The notes under the pieces are model-generated. The model worked only from the letters and a program-made list of their open reading frames with translations, had not been told where the DNA came from and did no database searches. From the NCBI GenBank assembly GCA_001683735.1, contig LUGG01000003.1:620001-684000 (forward strand): a stretch of 64,000 nt of DNA, given 5' to 3'. The position numbers and the translations under genes were made by a program. This stretch comes from Grifola frondosa. Taxonomy: Eukaryota; Basidiomycota; Agaricomycetes; Polyporales; Grifolaceae. Below, one piece after another: positions 22,095 through 35,226 of this stretch (positions are counted from its first letter, which is position 1; each line of letters starts with the position of its first letter).

Positions 22095-22644
22095 ATGGGA
22101 AAAGGTCGCTAATCTTTGCTTTCGGTGTGTCTGTGCTATTGCTCACGTCCTTGTGCTGCTCTAGTTCACGGATCTCTCGCCCGTGCCGGCAAAGTCAAGT
22201 CTCAGTGCCCCAAGGTCGACAAGCAGGAGAAGAAGAAGACCCCCAAGGGTCGTGCTAAGAAGCGGATGTTGTACAACCGCCGGTGAGTAGAGGCTTTCGG
22301 TGCATGTTGTGGGCTGTCCAGGCTGATATTTGTGTGTCTTAGATTCGTCAACGTTACTACACTCCCCGGCGGAAAGCGGAGAATGTGAGTTGCTCGTTCA
22401 GTCTTCTGTTTTTCAGCACATTCCAGTTCTGGAGTCAACCTTTTCCTCACCCGTCTGCCCCCTCGAATGATGATACAACCGAATCATAGCATAGTTCACA
22501 CTGAAACTACCGTGTTGATAAACATGCATCTGTCTTTCGCTCCTATCTGATCCCTCCGCACTCCTCCCATCCTTCTCTCATCCGCATTCTCATTCGTCTC
22601 TGACCATCTTGTCTTCCTCTAGGAACGCCAACCCAGAGAAGTAA
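22095..22644 (+). CDS. RPS30: 40S ribosomal protein eS30
   Basis: Four exons: 22095-22104, 22165-22282, 22343-22384 and 22623-22644, coding for 63 residues. The sequence begins [17 protein letters not shown] and contains [19 protein letters not shown] and [16 protein letters not shown], diagnostic of eS30. It is the stand-alone form, without the ubiquitin-like fusion seen in animals. The first exon codes for only three residues plus one base, and the first donor is GTCGCT, a weak match to the consensus. The last intron is long (238 nt) for this window. The frame is clean throughout. Confidence 0.93.
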
Positions 22645-23214
22645 AAGCCCACCATGGGTTCATCCTAGACGCGTCAGGCGTATCCGCTCGGGCGAGTCTG
22701 CCCATCTTTATCACTCCGGACGGCGGTCGTGGAGTGTTGTCGCTTCGGGAGTCACATTGGCTGTATCACTCGCATTTGCTATCATGTCTCTATATTCCGC
22801 ACGCATATGCCCACTATACGATTATGTTCTCAGGGCCATGACTTCCACTCTCGGCTCGAATGGTTATCGTGTGACATGCGATGTATGGATGCAGCACGGC
22901 AGCCGTGTAAGGGACAAGGGAAGCTGTCTACGCGTCCTGGATGTCGTGAAATGTTCCCTGCTGCCTTCGGCGTTTCACGCAGCAGCTGCCACTTTAATTC
23001 AATACTCCGAGGATTCGATGTCTCTTCACAGATGCTTCAGACACCGGGCTATAGGACGCAAAACAAAATCCAAAGCACCGGTAGACAACGTTGACATCGT
23101 TCATGGAAGATGACACAACGAACATAGTACACGACCACAACAATAATCCAAACCAACTCTATTGAGGCAGCAACATCGACGTCTCAGTGCACGCGACAAG
23201 GGTATATACAACAG
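22645..23214. other. Intergenic between convergent genes
   Basis: Holds the 3' flanks of the eS30 gene and EMC2. Nothing else is supported; overlapping plus-strand frames at 22729-23113 have no recognisable content. Confidence 0.5.
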
Positions 23215-24444
23215 CTACTTGATCAGTGTAGCTAGCACAGCGATGAGTTCTTTCTCTGTGGCGGGCGGTGACTCGTTCTTGATGTCCAGATAGGCTGTCC
23301 GCAGACGCTCCGTGGATAAGTCGTCCAAGGTTGATATGTTGGAGGAGGAGGGCGCAGGGGTCTGCGATCCTGATGAAGTCAAGAGGCGGGGTTCGGTGAG
23401 CAGTCGGCGGGTGCACTGCGGGAATATACGGTCAGGAAGCTTCAAAGCACCAAGGAATGTGCAGGCGACCGACCAACTTCACACCAAACCATGCACGTAG
23501 GGTCATGCCTGTGGGTATCGAATCGCTGGGCGAGACGTCGCCATCATCATCGTCAGTCATGTCCACTACTGTGAGGAACATCTTGAGCGACAGCGTGATG
23601 TCTCCCGCGAGATATGCGGTCTCCGCGAACTGGAGGAAGTGCGAGGGATTTTGGGGAGCAAGGAGTAGCGCGTGGGAGAGGGACTGAAGGGCGTACGTGT
23701 ACCTAGCGCTCATCAGGTTTTGAGCATCACTGATCAGAAGGATTGGGACATACTGGCTGCATGATGCGTAGAGATCTGCAAGCTCCAGCCAGCCTTCTAC
23801 GTCAGTGTAGAATGTGTCGAGCAGTGCGGAGAGCTCCTCCACCGCGCGGTCGACCTTTCCCATTTTCCGCAATACGGACACTTTCCTCCGCCATGCTGCC
23901 TGTTGTTGTAGCAAGGACTCAGTGAGCTATATCCTTGGGAAGCGAAGGGTGAGTGACGTACGGCATTCGAGGAGTCCGCTTCCAGCAGCTCGTCATAATA
24001 CTTCAGGACTACATCAGGGGACTCCGTAGCTTCCATCCTGATTCCAATGAGGCAATCGACGCGTGGAGACCCAGGGAACCGTTCAGCAATGAGTTCCAGG
24101 CATCGCTGCGAACGGTCATGCACATGAGCGCAGTTCACTTCAACTCAGTTCATTGCACATGTCCTGGTAGCCGCAAACAAAGTGTGCTCACGTCAGCTAC
24201 CTCCAGGTTGTCCTGATCCAGGGCGGCCAGAGCGAGTCTTTCGAGAGCATCCCAGCCTGGGTGGTAGTTTCCGAGTTAGTTGGTCTACCTGGCTGCGGTA
24301 CCATATATGTGTACCTTCGTCGCCCTGCTTCAAGTATCCGCCGTGCTCCAACAATGCAACTCCCTTCTCGAACGTCTCCTTTGATTTCTGGGACTGTTTG
24401 GGGCGGTAGGCAGCAAGTTTCTGGAGAGAGGTTGTGAGATCCAT
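23215..24444 (-). CDS. EMC2: ER membrane protein complex subunit 2
   Basis: TPR-type subunit of the ER membrane protein complex, which inserts and folds membrane proteins; it sits on the cytosolic side. Exons joined in phase read MDLTTSLQKLAAYRPKQSQ, then WDALERLALAALDQDNLEVA, then RCLELIAERFPGSPRV, a TPR block ending LLEADSSNA, then WRRKVSVLRKMGKVDRAVEE, WLELADLYASCSQ, YTYALQSLSHALLLAPQNP and FAETAYLAGDITLSLKMF. The last exon (23415-23215) ends KELIAVLATLIK. No frame breaks are found. It is divergent from ATG1, sharing about 400 bp of upstream sequence. Confidence 0.88.
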
Positions 24445-24849
24445 TGCAGAAGGCTGAAAGGAGCTCAGTTTATTGATTTATTTGGGTTGATATGAGGTAA
24501 AATAAGTTTCCGTTAGGCCTTATCTAGAGCAAGGTGTCAGTTATGATTAATAATCGTCATTGATATTCATATTCAACCTGTCCGAGGTTGAGTTCCCCCA
24601 CTCAGCCTTCTGAGCCCCTCCAGCCCTTTACCAATCCTCCCGAACCGTTTTCCATAAATCACTTTCTTCCAGGACTTCCGGAAGCTCGAAATATAACGCA
24701 CTCCAATCACTCAACGTTGTTTGAGATATTCCAGTCGTGGCTCCTTGATAGGCTCTGGATCATATCTTCACAGCTCTTCTCTCACTATCTCAAACTCTTT
24801 GATTACTTGAAGCAACTGCGGAAGTCTGCTGCTCGTCCGGGTACGAGCA

Positions 24850-27800
24850 ATGCCCCCATCCGCTGCCAATCCTGGCGGGCCCTCCACTTCGAGACGCACA
24901 CCGAGCTCAACATCTGACAGGCCGTTGCCACCCAAGAGGGTCGAGGACGATGAGGTGAAACCATATGTCATCGTCAGCGACCTCGGCAAGGGAAGTTTCG
25001 CGACAGTGTACCGCGGCTACCACGAGGTGCGCGGACTCGATCGTGTTGACCGTCCACACCTGACCCTCGATCCAGCACACGCACCAGCAGGTCGCCATCA
25101 AGACCGTCAACAGGAGCGGCCTGAGCCCAAAGCTATTCGATAACCTGCAAGGCGAGATCGAGATTCTCAAGACACTATCGCATCGACACGTTACTCGCTT
25201 AATAGATATAGTCGTGAGTATCGCTCCGCGTTCAATCCGATTACTCGTTCACGGTGGCCGCAGCGCGCGGAGCGTAACATCTACCTCATAATCGAGTTTT
25301 GTGCTGGTGGAGATCTCTCCAACTACATCAAGAAGCGCGGCAGAGTCGAAGGCCTGGAATACGTTCCTTCCCCCGGCTCCGCGCCGACATACTATGTCCA
25401 TCCGAGGACAGGCGGTCTCGATGAAATCGTCGTACGTAGCTTTCTCCGTCAACTTGGTGAGTGTGGTGCCCATTCTCCGCATATGTGTAGCGCTAACGAA
25501 CGCGTTTCAGCACGAGCACTCAAGTTTCTCCGTCACCGGAATCTCATTCATAGGGATATCAAGCCACAGAACCTCCTATTGAATCCTGCATCTCCAGATG
25601 ACCTCGCTCGCGGTCACCCGCTTGGCGTTCCCATACTGAAGGTCGCGGACTTCGGATTCGCGCGCTCCCTACCACAAGCCATGATGGCAGAAACGCTTTG
25701 CGGCTCTCCGTGAGTACTTATATTGAGGTATCTTCTGTTCTGTCTGATCCTCTGCAGGTTGTATATGGCGCCGGAAATCCTACGTTACGAGAAGTACGAC
25801 GCGAAGGCCGATTTATGGAGCGTCGGAGCAGTACTGTACGAGATGGCAGTCGGTCGGCCGCCGTTCCGCGCGCAGAACCATATCGAGCTGCTGAAAAAGA
25901 TCGATAGCTCGCGAGGCGTAAAGTTCCCCGACGAAGATCCTCGCATAGCAGCAGCAGCAGCAAATGGCGGAGAGGAGGTGCGTGCAGTACCGGCAGACAT
26001 CAAGAAACTTATTCGGACACTACTGAGGCGGCTTCCTGCGGAACGAGCGAGTTTCGAGGAGTTCTTTGGGAGCACTGCGCTTGCGAACTCCAAGTTCCCT
26101 CGACCCCGTGAACCGACACCGCCCCGAGATGACCACGATATGACCATACCCCAGCATCATTTGGTGATCCCGCCAGAAGTTCTAGACCCGAAAGCTATGA
26201 TACCTCCCAGCAAGTTCCATTTCAGGAGGAGAGAGTCCGCTGGCGCGGAGGGTTCACCGAGTGACAGGTACATCTACTCGTTTCGTGTGGGGTCGCAGCT
26301 GACAGTTTCTAGCCCGATGCGTGATGGCACGGGAACGGGTGTTGCGGAGGTGCCAAGGTCGCCTCCACCACGTTCACCACATTTTAGCCCGCCAACCCAG
26401 TCTACCCCACTTTCCGCGGACGCCTCGCTGATTCCTGGAGAGACCGAGGAAGACGGGATGTTGCGGCGCGAATACGTGCTGGTAGGCGACAGGCGAGCGG
26501 TCGAAATCAACCGCGTCGTAGACGGTGAGCTGATTAATACCATTATGCCTGCCTTCTGCTCATCTCGTAACTCTCAGAAATGACCGCGCGTCGACGGCCG
26601 CTACGCGATCGAGAACGGAAGGCAATGCCATCTCCGCTCTCTGACGACCTCTCCACCGAATACCCGGTCTTCGAATCTCCAAGCCCTACCAGCGGGCAAA
26701 CGACCTTCCCGCCGCCTCCGAACCCGAATGCCCCTCCACTATCTGGCTCGCCCTCCAGTGCTGGTTCGCGTACCAACCCGCTCACACGTGCTCTCAATCT
26801 CGCGTCCAAGAAGCTGTTCGGTGCATCAAATAGCTCTCGGTCGTCACAGTATTATAGAGTTACACGTCGTCGTCACCACGGCGGACAGAGATCATCTCCG
26901 GGCGTGGGCTTGGGCTCGAGCTACAAGGCGAGCGGGACCCAGCTGAAGATCAACTGCTGGGATCACTTGAGGAACTTGCGCAGAAGACGGAGGTGCTCAC
27001 ACATTGGGCAGACGAGATGTACGATTATGTCAAGGCATTCCCGAAAGTGCGCTCTTCTTCCTGTGTGCGGCTGTTGATGTTATGTGCTCACGCTGTGTCG
27101 CTTCAGAGCCGCTTCCTGATCCGAACAAGTTTTTACGGAGAGAAGGCGAGCCCGAGCGACTAGCTGCGCGGAGGAAGAACGCAGACATCCAGGCGGAATA
27201 CAATGCGATGACCTGTGTTGCACTGTACATGCTGCTCATGTCTTTCTCACAGAAAGGCATCGATAGGCTGCGCAACCACCATGAGCACATGCAAATGCGA
27301 GATCCTGATGGGGAGTTGGAGGTCAGCGAAGGATTTGATGCAGGTTGGTGTGCGTCGCTCTTCATGCATTGCACTGTGCTGATGTGTTGGACAGCTTTGT
27401 CGTGGTTCAAGGACCACTTCATCAAATGTCATGATCGGGCAGCGCTGGTGAAGACCTGGCTGCCTGCTCAGTACACGGGGCCTCCAACGTTTTTGGATCA
27501 ACTGGTCTATGATCGGGCACTTGTTCTTGTGAGTGATTGGATCTGGTATCCTTTTGAGGAGCTCAAGTGCTTATGCCAACTGATCTCAGAGCCGGTCAGC
27601 TGCTCGGAAAGAGCTGTTCGATCAGGCAACATCCCCGATGAATGTGAGAAGCTGTACGAGGAGTCACTATGGTGTTTATATGCACTGCAGGACGATCTCC
27701 TTCAGACAGATAATCCGTTCATGGAGGAAGATCACACGACCATCTCTATGTGTAGGTATCATGCTGAGGATGTCGCCACTTGTGCGCTCTGTGTACTATC

Positions 27801-28040
27801 TCATCGGATATGACATTTGTGCTGATTCTATCTTATCTACTTGTAGGGATAAAGCGGACAAAGCTGCGGCTCGTGCGGTGTCGCGTTAGAATGGGCATGA
27901 ACGACCGTGATCGATTGAAGGATGCACGATTGGACAAGAACTTAGACGACGTCCAGAGAGACCCACCACCTTGGGAAGTACCCGCTCCCGAGTTGCAGGA
28001 TCCTAATCTGCGGCCGCCATCCATTGTGCAGCAACCGTAA
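24850..28040 (+). CDS. ATG1: Autophagy serine/threonine kinase Atg1 (two frame breaks)
   Basis: Exons 24850-25026, 25076-25213, 25264-25456, 25511-25709, 25758-26267, 26313-26524, from 26578 to about 27050, then three or four more to 28040. Kinase motifs in order: [15 protein letters not shown] (Gly loop), [68 protein letters not shown]. The C-terminal MIT-like region has [38 protein letters not shown] and [20 protein letters not shown]. Atg1 starts autophagy at the pre-autophagosomal structure with Atg13. A shift is needed between about 26856 and 26930 (or a 35-nt GC-AG intron 26823-26857), and another at the CCCC run 27633-27636. The conserved tail resumes each time, so sequence error is likely. 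Confidence 0.88.
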
Positions 28041-28549
28041 GCATGTGCGGCTTGTGAGACTGTGTTTCTTTCCTCCATTAGATTTGCTTGTTGTACAACA
28101 CTATGCTGTTTTCATTCGGGTGGTGGAGCTTTGTATCTGCTGTTCTGTTTTGTCTATCTCTACAGCTTTCATTATTCCAACTGGATCTTCTAGTGATTGT
28201 ACCCACGGACAGATGCCCTGGCTCATATGTTATATATATAATCTGTACTTTTGCCTGCACTTGTACTTCTTACTCATCGTTTCCGCAGTTATGCTCGTAA
28301 TGGCATCCCCTGTTATTTTGTGATACGATTTGCAACTTTGAGAATCTCTCATTTGCGCATGCTAGAGCGAGATCAAATTAAATTAGCCTGTACACCTTCG
28401 ATGATCTATGCTCTTCGTCATGGGCTTTGGAGACTGGCAGTATTCGTTGAACAACAAACTACCAGGGTTAGCCAACGTGCTGTGTCTACACTGCGACCAT
28501 GAATTCAGTTAGCAATAAGCCAACTAGCAAGTGGACACTACATACAAGT
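28041..28549. other. Intergenic between convergent genes
   Basis: Holds the 3' flanks of ATG1 and FOL1. TA-rich repeats occur near 28228-28240. No gene is supported. Confidence 0.5.
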
Positions 28550-31468
28550 TTATCCCCAAAGCGCTGACGCCACCCTGACGACATCTCCCATATTTGAAAC
28601 ATCGTGGACCCGTACAACAGCGGCATTCTGCTGCACTGCACAACTGACGGCAGTGGCAGTGGCCCATTCCCGCTCATCAGGCTTAGTCTGTCTTCCTTCA
28701 TAACTTCCAGCGAGATCCGACTGCGCCAGAATCATGCCGAGGAACGACTTGCGGGATGTTCCAATGAGCTGCGGATAGCCCGCCAGCGGATTTCTGTATG
28801 TAGAGAAGCTGAGTTGACGGAGCCCTGACGCGAGGGAGGAGAGTCAGCAACGATCTCAGCTGATGCTCTCAGCAATTCTAAATTCCCATCGACTGATTTG
28901 CTGAAACCGACACCAGGGTCGACGATAACGAACCATCGCCGCAGTCCGCCCGGGCCTTTCACGGCTGCATCGACCTTCTCCCCCAATTCGACTCGTACAC
29001 CTTCGAGAACAGAGCCTCTTCCCCGCGATCGGCAGCATATGCATACATGGAATAGTCCTTGTTCGCTGATGCCTCTCCACGAGAATGCATAAGCACGACG
29101 GGGACGGCGAGGTCCCTCGCCACCTGGCGCATCTTCACAAAATGTTCTGCCGATGCCTGCGAGAGCGGATACTCGGGACCCGTAAAGGCATATACGTCAT
29201 TGATGCAATTCGCGCCGGCGTGCACAGCCTCTTCAGCAACTTCCCAGCGGAAGGTGTCGACGCTGATGAGGGCCGCGGCTGTTTTGACATTCCGCGCTTG
29301 AGAAACCGTGCCCGGACCCGATCCCTCTTGCCAAAGGCCTCTGATCGCCTGCACCACTGGAATCACTCGAGAAAATTCCTCTTCCGGAGAGACGTAGTCT
29401 GCGCCGGGGCGTGTGGAGTACCCGCCAATGTCGATGATATCAGCACCGGCGGCGACGGCAGAGGTCGCGTACGCTAGAGCATCCGGAAGGGTGTCATGCG
29501 CCGACCCATCTGAGAAGGAATCAGGAGTAGCGTTTAACGTGCCCATCATATATGTTTTGCGAGGACGCTGACTTCCTGTGGAAGATGCGATAGGGAAGCT
29601 CCAGTATGTCGAAGTCGGTGGTACGGGGGGTATTCTCGAAGCGGATGAGTGTGCCCCAGATGCAGTAGGAAGGGGATAGCGAGGAAAGGGGACAACTTTG
29701 GACATTGGTGGGGTGTCTGTGGATTGACTCGAGATTAAATCCTTGAACAACGTCTCCATAGATTTGCCTAGTGTCGGAAGTATATACTCCGGGATGATAC
29801 TGGTTTGATCAGATCAGTAGTGCAGAGGACAACTTGGCTCCACGCACTCGTTTAAAGGTCTCAGCATTCCTTTCCCTTTCCGCTATCCTGGGATGAGGGA
29901 TCACCAGTTGTCCGGCTAGATTGTCAAGAGTACCACGTTCGGACTCGGGCCTCGTATCCAAGATCGCCGAATCAAAGGTCAGAATGTCTAGGTCAATCGC
30001 CCGAGGCCCATTCCGGAACGTCGATACCCGACCCACAGCATTCTCGATATCCTTTAAAAATGTCAAGAGTTCTCGAGGCTCCAGGCTTGTGTCGACCTGA
30101 AAGAGATTTAAAAAAAAATTAACTGCTACTCGATTGTTTAGCAATTAATACACGAACCATGCACGCGCAATTGATAAATTTGGGCTGATCCGTGATATAC
30201 ATCGGCGATGTCTCATACATGAAGCTCGTATCCACAATAACGACTTTCGGCACCCCATTCCCTTGTTGAAGATCGGCACCAGGGGATTCTATGAGACGGA
30301 GGGCTCGCTCGATATTGGCAAATCTATCGCCAATATTGGCGCCGAGGGCAATGGTTGCTTTATGCGGGTATGACGTAGGACTATCCGTTTTCGAATTTCG
30401 AGGGAGTGTAGCAAGCAATGCAGTCAAAGTGGAAGGCGCAGGTTCGGTTGTTCGCGTATCTCGGTCTTCAGAAGAGTTTCCTGAGGGTTTCGTGTCGTCT
30501 TTTGAACTTGGGAAAGGTGAAGATGCAGGTGACACAGTAGTAGATGGTGAACCGTCTGAATCTGTGGGCACAGGCTGATAGTCTTTCAATGTACGGATAA
30601 CTTCTACCTCCGCGCTCTCTGCCAGGATTAATGCGTTTGGTTTGGCAGCTTTGACAGTGACACGGTCAGAGTCTGCAGCGGTATAAAGCAACACAACCCG
30701 AGCAACAGAGGATGCGAGAGCTTCGAGCGTGAGATATGTGCTGACTTGAATATTCTGACATACTTGTCGGTTAACTTTATTACCACAGAAGGTCAACTGG
30801 CTTACATCGACAATTTTCCGAGTCAGATTGCGGAAATCGAACGGCGACTTGCGACTTGTTCCTCTGGTGAGCCAAATATTGAAGCGCACGCGCTGCCGCT
30901 CTTCTCTCTCACAAGGATTCACGCCAACGATCGCGTGACATTCGAGACCTTCAATGAAAAAGGTCTCCTCTGGCGGTGCCTTGCCAATCCGATGTCTGGA
31001 CAGTTCTATACCAGCTGCACAGGCGTACAAGAGAGCTTTCGGTCTTGATATTCTCACGAATATGTCTTGAATATGGGAGTGAAGAGTGAGGCAGCTCTCG
31101 CAAACAAGATCAGCCAGTGCCTCCACAGACGGAAATGAAGTGCCGTCAATCGCCTTGCGAATTGAAGATACAATACCCGAGTAGTTTATAGAGTGCGACA
31201 GGTCATCGGTCTGGGCCGTCTGACGAAGGTCGTGGGCGATCGCGAGCGTGATCACGACCGGTTGCACGGCGGGTTGATTCGATGGCCACCGAGAGCCATC
31301 GGTAAACGAGACAGTCAAAGACAAGTTTTTGACCCGGATAAGATCGCGAAGATCGGCAGAATGTGTTGTGGTATTGTCACCTGGCGTGGAAACCTGACTG
31401 GACAAGTTCGCAATTGAGCAGATATTATAGGAGAATTGGATGATTAAGTTTAATCACCTGAAATTCAT
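28550..31468 (-). CDS. FOL1: Trifunctional folate synthesis protein (DHNA-HPPK-DHPS), frame-interrupted
   Basis: A first mini-exon MNF plus two bases (31468-31458) joins across intron 31457-31398 to the main part. Domains in order: two aldolase (DHNA) modules (DLIRVKNLSLTVSF; ETFFIEGLECHAIVG), HPPK (ATIALGANIGDRFANIERAL; NGPRAIDLDIL) and DHPS (MMGTLNATPDSFSDG; IIDIGGYSTRPGADY; FVIVDPGVGFSKSV; GTSRKSFLG). Together they turn dihydroneopterin into dihydropteroate, the fungal target of sulfa drugs. Further introns include 30805-30755 and 30157-30097. The frame breaks near 29865-29875, 29005-29015 and 28818-28830, each by one base, while all active-site motifs remain. In a normally essential gene this points to sequence errors. 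Confidence 0.9.
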
Positions 31469-31936
31469 CTCGCTCGCCAACAGCAAATTTGACTGAATCG
31501 TGATTCGTCCAGAAGCAGGATTTCGTAAGATTATGTAGGATATCGATTCGCCGATCCGGACTGCAGATGAAGAAAACACTGTGAGAAAGCGAGGTCGGCT
31601 TGTTGTCTCGTACCTCAACGAAAGGTTGTAGTATGAGATCTCAAAGGGCAAGGATATATTTGAGAAAATTGAGAAAGTCAAGGCCGTGACCAAGATACGG
31701 TGTGTCACGTATCACGCCTTTTACTTCACAACGTGACCATCAATTTTTGTACATCACGCTCGATCGTAACGATCCCGAAGATATTGGTTCAAAAACAGAC
31801 GAACGAACGAACACTTCGCAGGACTGGTATCGAAAGATTTCGGGAATACCAGGGAAATAAACGCAAAAATCTAGGTATGAGGCAGAACATAATGATCCTT
31901 CGCTCAGCCTTGATCAGAATCCACAGACATTCGGCA

Positions 31937-32991
31937 ATGCAGTCTGAACAAGAAGATGCTGCCTCCTTTACATATGTGATCGGTGTGTAGATATGTCTGA
32001 TTTCTTCCAAAAATTCCTTCTAAACACTTTTCTATCCGCAGAGCATATGGAAGAGGACGAAGATTCGTCCGTCCGATCCCGAAGTGGGTACGACTTGAGT
32101 ACATGGTGCGTTTTATCTCATACCCCATACCTTTATGCGAACTCACGCGTATATCAAGCATATGCGCACATTGGCAGGTCCTGGGTCCAATGTCTATTTT
32201 ACCCACTTATCGCAGTCTTCATGTAACGCCTGAACACATTGTTCACCAAGGGTTCGGATTCATCGCTGGCTCACGCTTCTGCGCGCGGCGATTCTGTGGT
32301 TGCATTGATGAAGAAAGAACACATCACTCTAGACAAAGTTTGTCCTTTGACCCGAAGGCCGAGCTTGAGCTTTCTTCCGAGAATGGAGACGGACAATTTT
32401 CTTGGTTTCTTTTTGGGGTAGGCTGAGATTCGGTCTCATATTTTAGTAATACTGAATTTGCCGGGTGTTCTGACAGGGTATACTTGGTATGGCTTACTCT
32501 TCCATTATAATTCCACGGCCTCACCCTTGCTGAGCTGTGCAGGCGACGATCCTCCCAGAGACCGGACTTCCGAGCTTCGAAACATCGGATTCCCACCCGT
32601 CATCTGGGCCCTGTGCAAATGACAACAGACACTGCAGTTGGCGTCACGAAGCTCGTCATACAAGACAAAAGTGAGAACGTTCTACCTTCCTCTTTGCTCC
32701 TGTTGTTGAATTTATGTCATAGTACCGCTCTCAAAGATTCCCTACATAGTATGTAGCACATATTCATGCGGTGGAGCGGCTTACGAAACGTTGCCTTAGG
32801 ATAATCCTACAATCTCGTTCAACGAAAAGGAAAGCGTCGAGATGCCATTCCGTACGCACTCCCCATTCACGGACTTGCTGCTACGCTGACAATCGGCCCA
32901 AGGATACATCGCAGATGGCAAGGAACCCAAAATACCGCCGGGCATGCGAGAACACCTATACGAGGACTTGAACCAGAGCTTTGACTTCTAA
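31937..32991 (+). CDS. SFM1: SPOUT-type protein-arginine methyltransferase (SFM1 family), frame-interrupted
   Basis: Recognised from FTYVIEHMEEDEDSS split by an intron, PKWVRLEYM, HMRTLAGPGSNVYFTHLSQS, ALMKKEHITLDKVC, DPKAELELSSENGDGQFSWF, then LFG-GILG, DDPPRDRTSELR, GPVQMTTDTAVGVTKLVIQD, FNEKESVEMPFR and a last exon ending DLNQSFDF with TAA at 32989-32991. Yeast Sfm1 methylates ribosomal protein uS3 (Rps3), so a cytosolic role in ribosome modification is expected by family. The frame is interrupted at about 32080 and 32222, by one base each. The gene is divergent from FOL1. The exact start (ATG 31937, the closest to the conserved N-terminus) is the least certain point. Confidence 0.8.
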
Positions 32992-33255
32992 AATTCCAAT
33001 ATGGTCGTACGGCGCTTCACAGGTGCAAAAATTGTGGGATGCGACAGTCCATATTCGCATCCCCAGGCCCATGCATGCTTTACTATTCACTGTAAGGAGT
33101 AATCGATAATTTATAATAATGATAACAAAGTAGAAAATTTAGTACAGTTGTCTTCGTAGAATTACCCAGATCTTTATACTTCCAGTGACCCAAAATTCTC
33201 TTACTCGCAAAGTCTCGTGACGAAATACGATACGATACCCAGACATCTCACATGC

Positions 33256-35226
33256 TTAAGTTACGAGAAGGGTAACTGTGCAGAACAGAGCCATGACGGT
33301 GGGGAGGAGCAACGCACCCACGCGGGGAGTGGATGCACCAGAGGACCTTGCTGAAGCTATGCGCTCAGCGTTGAGCGAATCGTACTCGGCCCACGCTTGG
33401 TCTGCATTCGTGACCTAGAGGTTAAAATACATATGAGAAGGCGAGAAATATCAAGATGAACTCAGATACTTGCGCTCAGAATCTGTAAATATGGTGCGCC
33501 GTCCTCTGCGCGCGCCAAGCTTCCGAAATTGAATACCGAATACACGTTACGGAGGAACGAGTCGCCCAAGAGAAAGTCTGAAGCGCATTCCTCCACCAGT
33601 CGGACAATGGTCAAAGAGAGCACGCTACGGGACCCACCTTGACCGGAGTCAGTGCTGTATCTCCAAGCACCGATGCATACGGGCAAGCCGTCGTCATCAA
33701 AGTTGTAGAACACCGTGGTGTCGATAGGATGGACGGGATATTCATTGGTGCTAGCCAGCTCGCCTTCAGTTAAGATGTGAGCCATATCGTAACATGGTCA
33801 CGTACCCCACGACAACACTAACATTGACCTTGCTATCGCAAGGCACGTAATAGAACTGATCGTCGGGGCTATACTGTGCACCAGGGATGTCCTTGTACAT
33901 CGCATCCACGTAGTACGGCGGTGCCAGGGCTTAATCGGAGAGTCGATCCTCAGGTCGAGGGAATATTTTCACTTTGAGACAAACACTCACCGGCTCCCGT
34001 CCCAGTATCAAAGACGGCTGTAAGTTTGCCGGAAGGTGGTATCACTGATTGTAGCTTGGGGCTGTAGAAGTGCGTCGGTAACAACGATCGTCATAAAAGA
34101 TTGTATAGCACTGACGGAATACCGTTTCCAGTGATAGATTGACCGTTAATGATGGCGCCATCCACGGCTATCATCCATATTTTGTCGACAAGCAGGCTCA
34201 ATTTCGGAGCCTGTGAGATGCTTTCATTATGTGAGCCAAGCTCACCTGTCAAACGTGAAAATACATGATTTAATGTCCATTTAGAGCTCGAATCATTGGC
34301 GTGAAGGAGATGTCAACATACCGATCGTGAATATACCACCGTCAGTGATACCCACTTCGGACCGCGACAACAAGAAAGTATAGAAACTGGATTCATTTTG
34401 ATACGTTTGAAATACCTGTGTATATAGTCACATATTAATGACAAGATGCGAAGATTACTGTCGCACATTATTCATGAACGGCGTTCCATCATATGGGGAA
34501 CCATCCAGGTTATTGAAAAGCACTGACAAAGATGGACTAAAAGCTATTTCAGCTTCAACAGTCCAAAAGCGAATGGTAATACCGAACTCACGGCCCAATT
34601 CCAAGAATCCCTTTGTCAGAAAGGAACGTAGCATTGCTACCAGGTGCACTGACTACCCGAAAAAAAAAGATGAACGCGCTGGTATGACACAATTTTCAGA
34701 CGAGCACTCACTGAAACTTTGGTTGTGTACCATATATTGTCCTAACGAGACAGAGCTTAGAAGTATATCGCCCGTGGCCACCGTTCCGTCTCTGCAACAG
34801 CGATCACGACATCAAAGGAACGTGTACACGTACTCAATATTAGATGCTTACAGATATCGGATTCCTGCAGTGAAGTGGGTATCTGTGGTTTCGCTGCTGA
34901 ACGTGACGTCCGTGGTGTCTATCCACAAATCAGAACTTCCCGTATCCAACTGGACCTGATACCGGCGGGCTCAGCAAGCCTTCCTCAAATATCGGCGCCA
35001 ACACCGATTCGCCCACCTCGAATGATTGACCATCTACGAGAATGTTCGCAACATAATCGACATCATACAAATTGCTGAATGGAATCGCGTCTCTGCTATG
35101 GAGGTTGGAGCGCGATGACGGGTACGGGTTTGCTGGCGCGGAGCTCAACTCGGCGCGAAACGGGATTTGAACGGCCCAGCCTGAAAGTACGAAAAACAGA
35201 AGCGACGCCGATGGCCCGGACGGCAT
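33256..35226 (-). CDS. Aspartic protease (pepsin family A1), probably GPI-anchored
   Basis: The start MPSGPSASLLFFVLSGWAVQ is a signal peptide; an upstream in-frame ATG at 35253 would extend it by nine residues. DVDYVANILVDGQSFEVGE leads into the first catalytic motif LDTGSSDLWI near 34930. Later come SEVGITDGGIFTIG (about 34330-34370) and the second catalytic motif AVFDTGTGA (about 34000-34020). The C-terminal lobe has CASDFLLGDSFLRNVYSVF. The last exon ends in a Ser-rich stretch and a hydrophobic tail (VGALLLPTVMALFCTVTLLV), which suits a GPI anchor or membrane helix. The gene has many short introns; I did not fix all of them, and frame errors in the middle cannot be excluded. Confidence 0.8.

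Noticed and set aside
24588..24917. Open frame starting MSSPTQPSEPLQ as the start of ATG1
   Set aside because: It is in another frame from the kinase start at 24850 and ends inside the conserved Gly-loop exon; it lies in the shared EMC2/ATG1 upstream region.
34438..34959. Plus-strand open frame of 173 codons
   Set aside because: It runs antisense over exons that encode the first catalytic motif of the aspartic protease and carries no motif itself.
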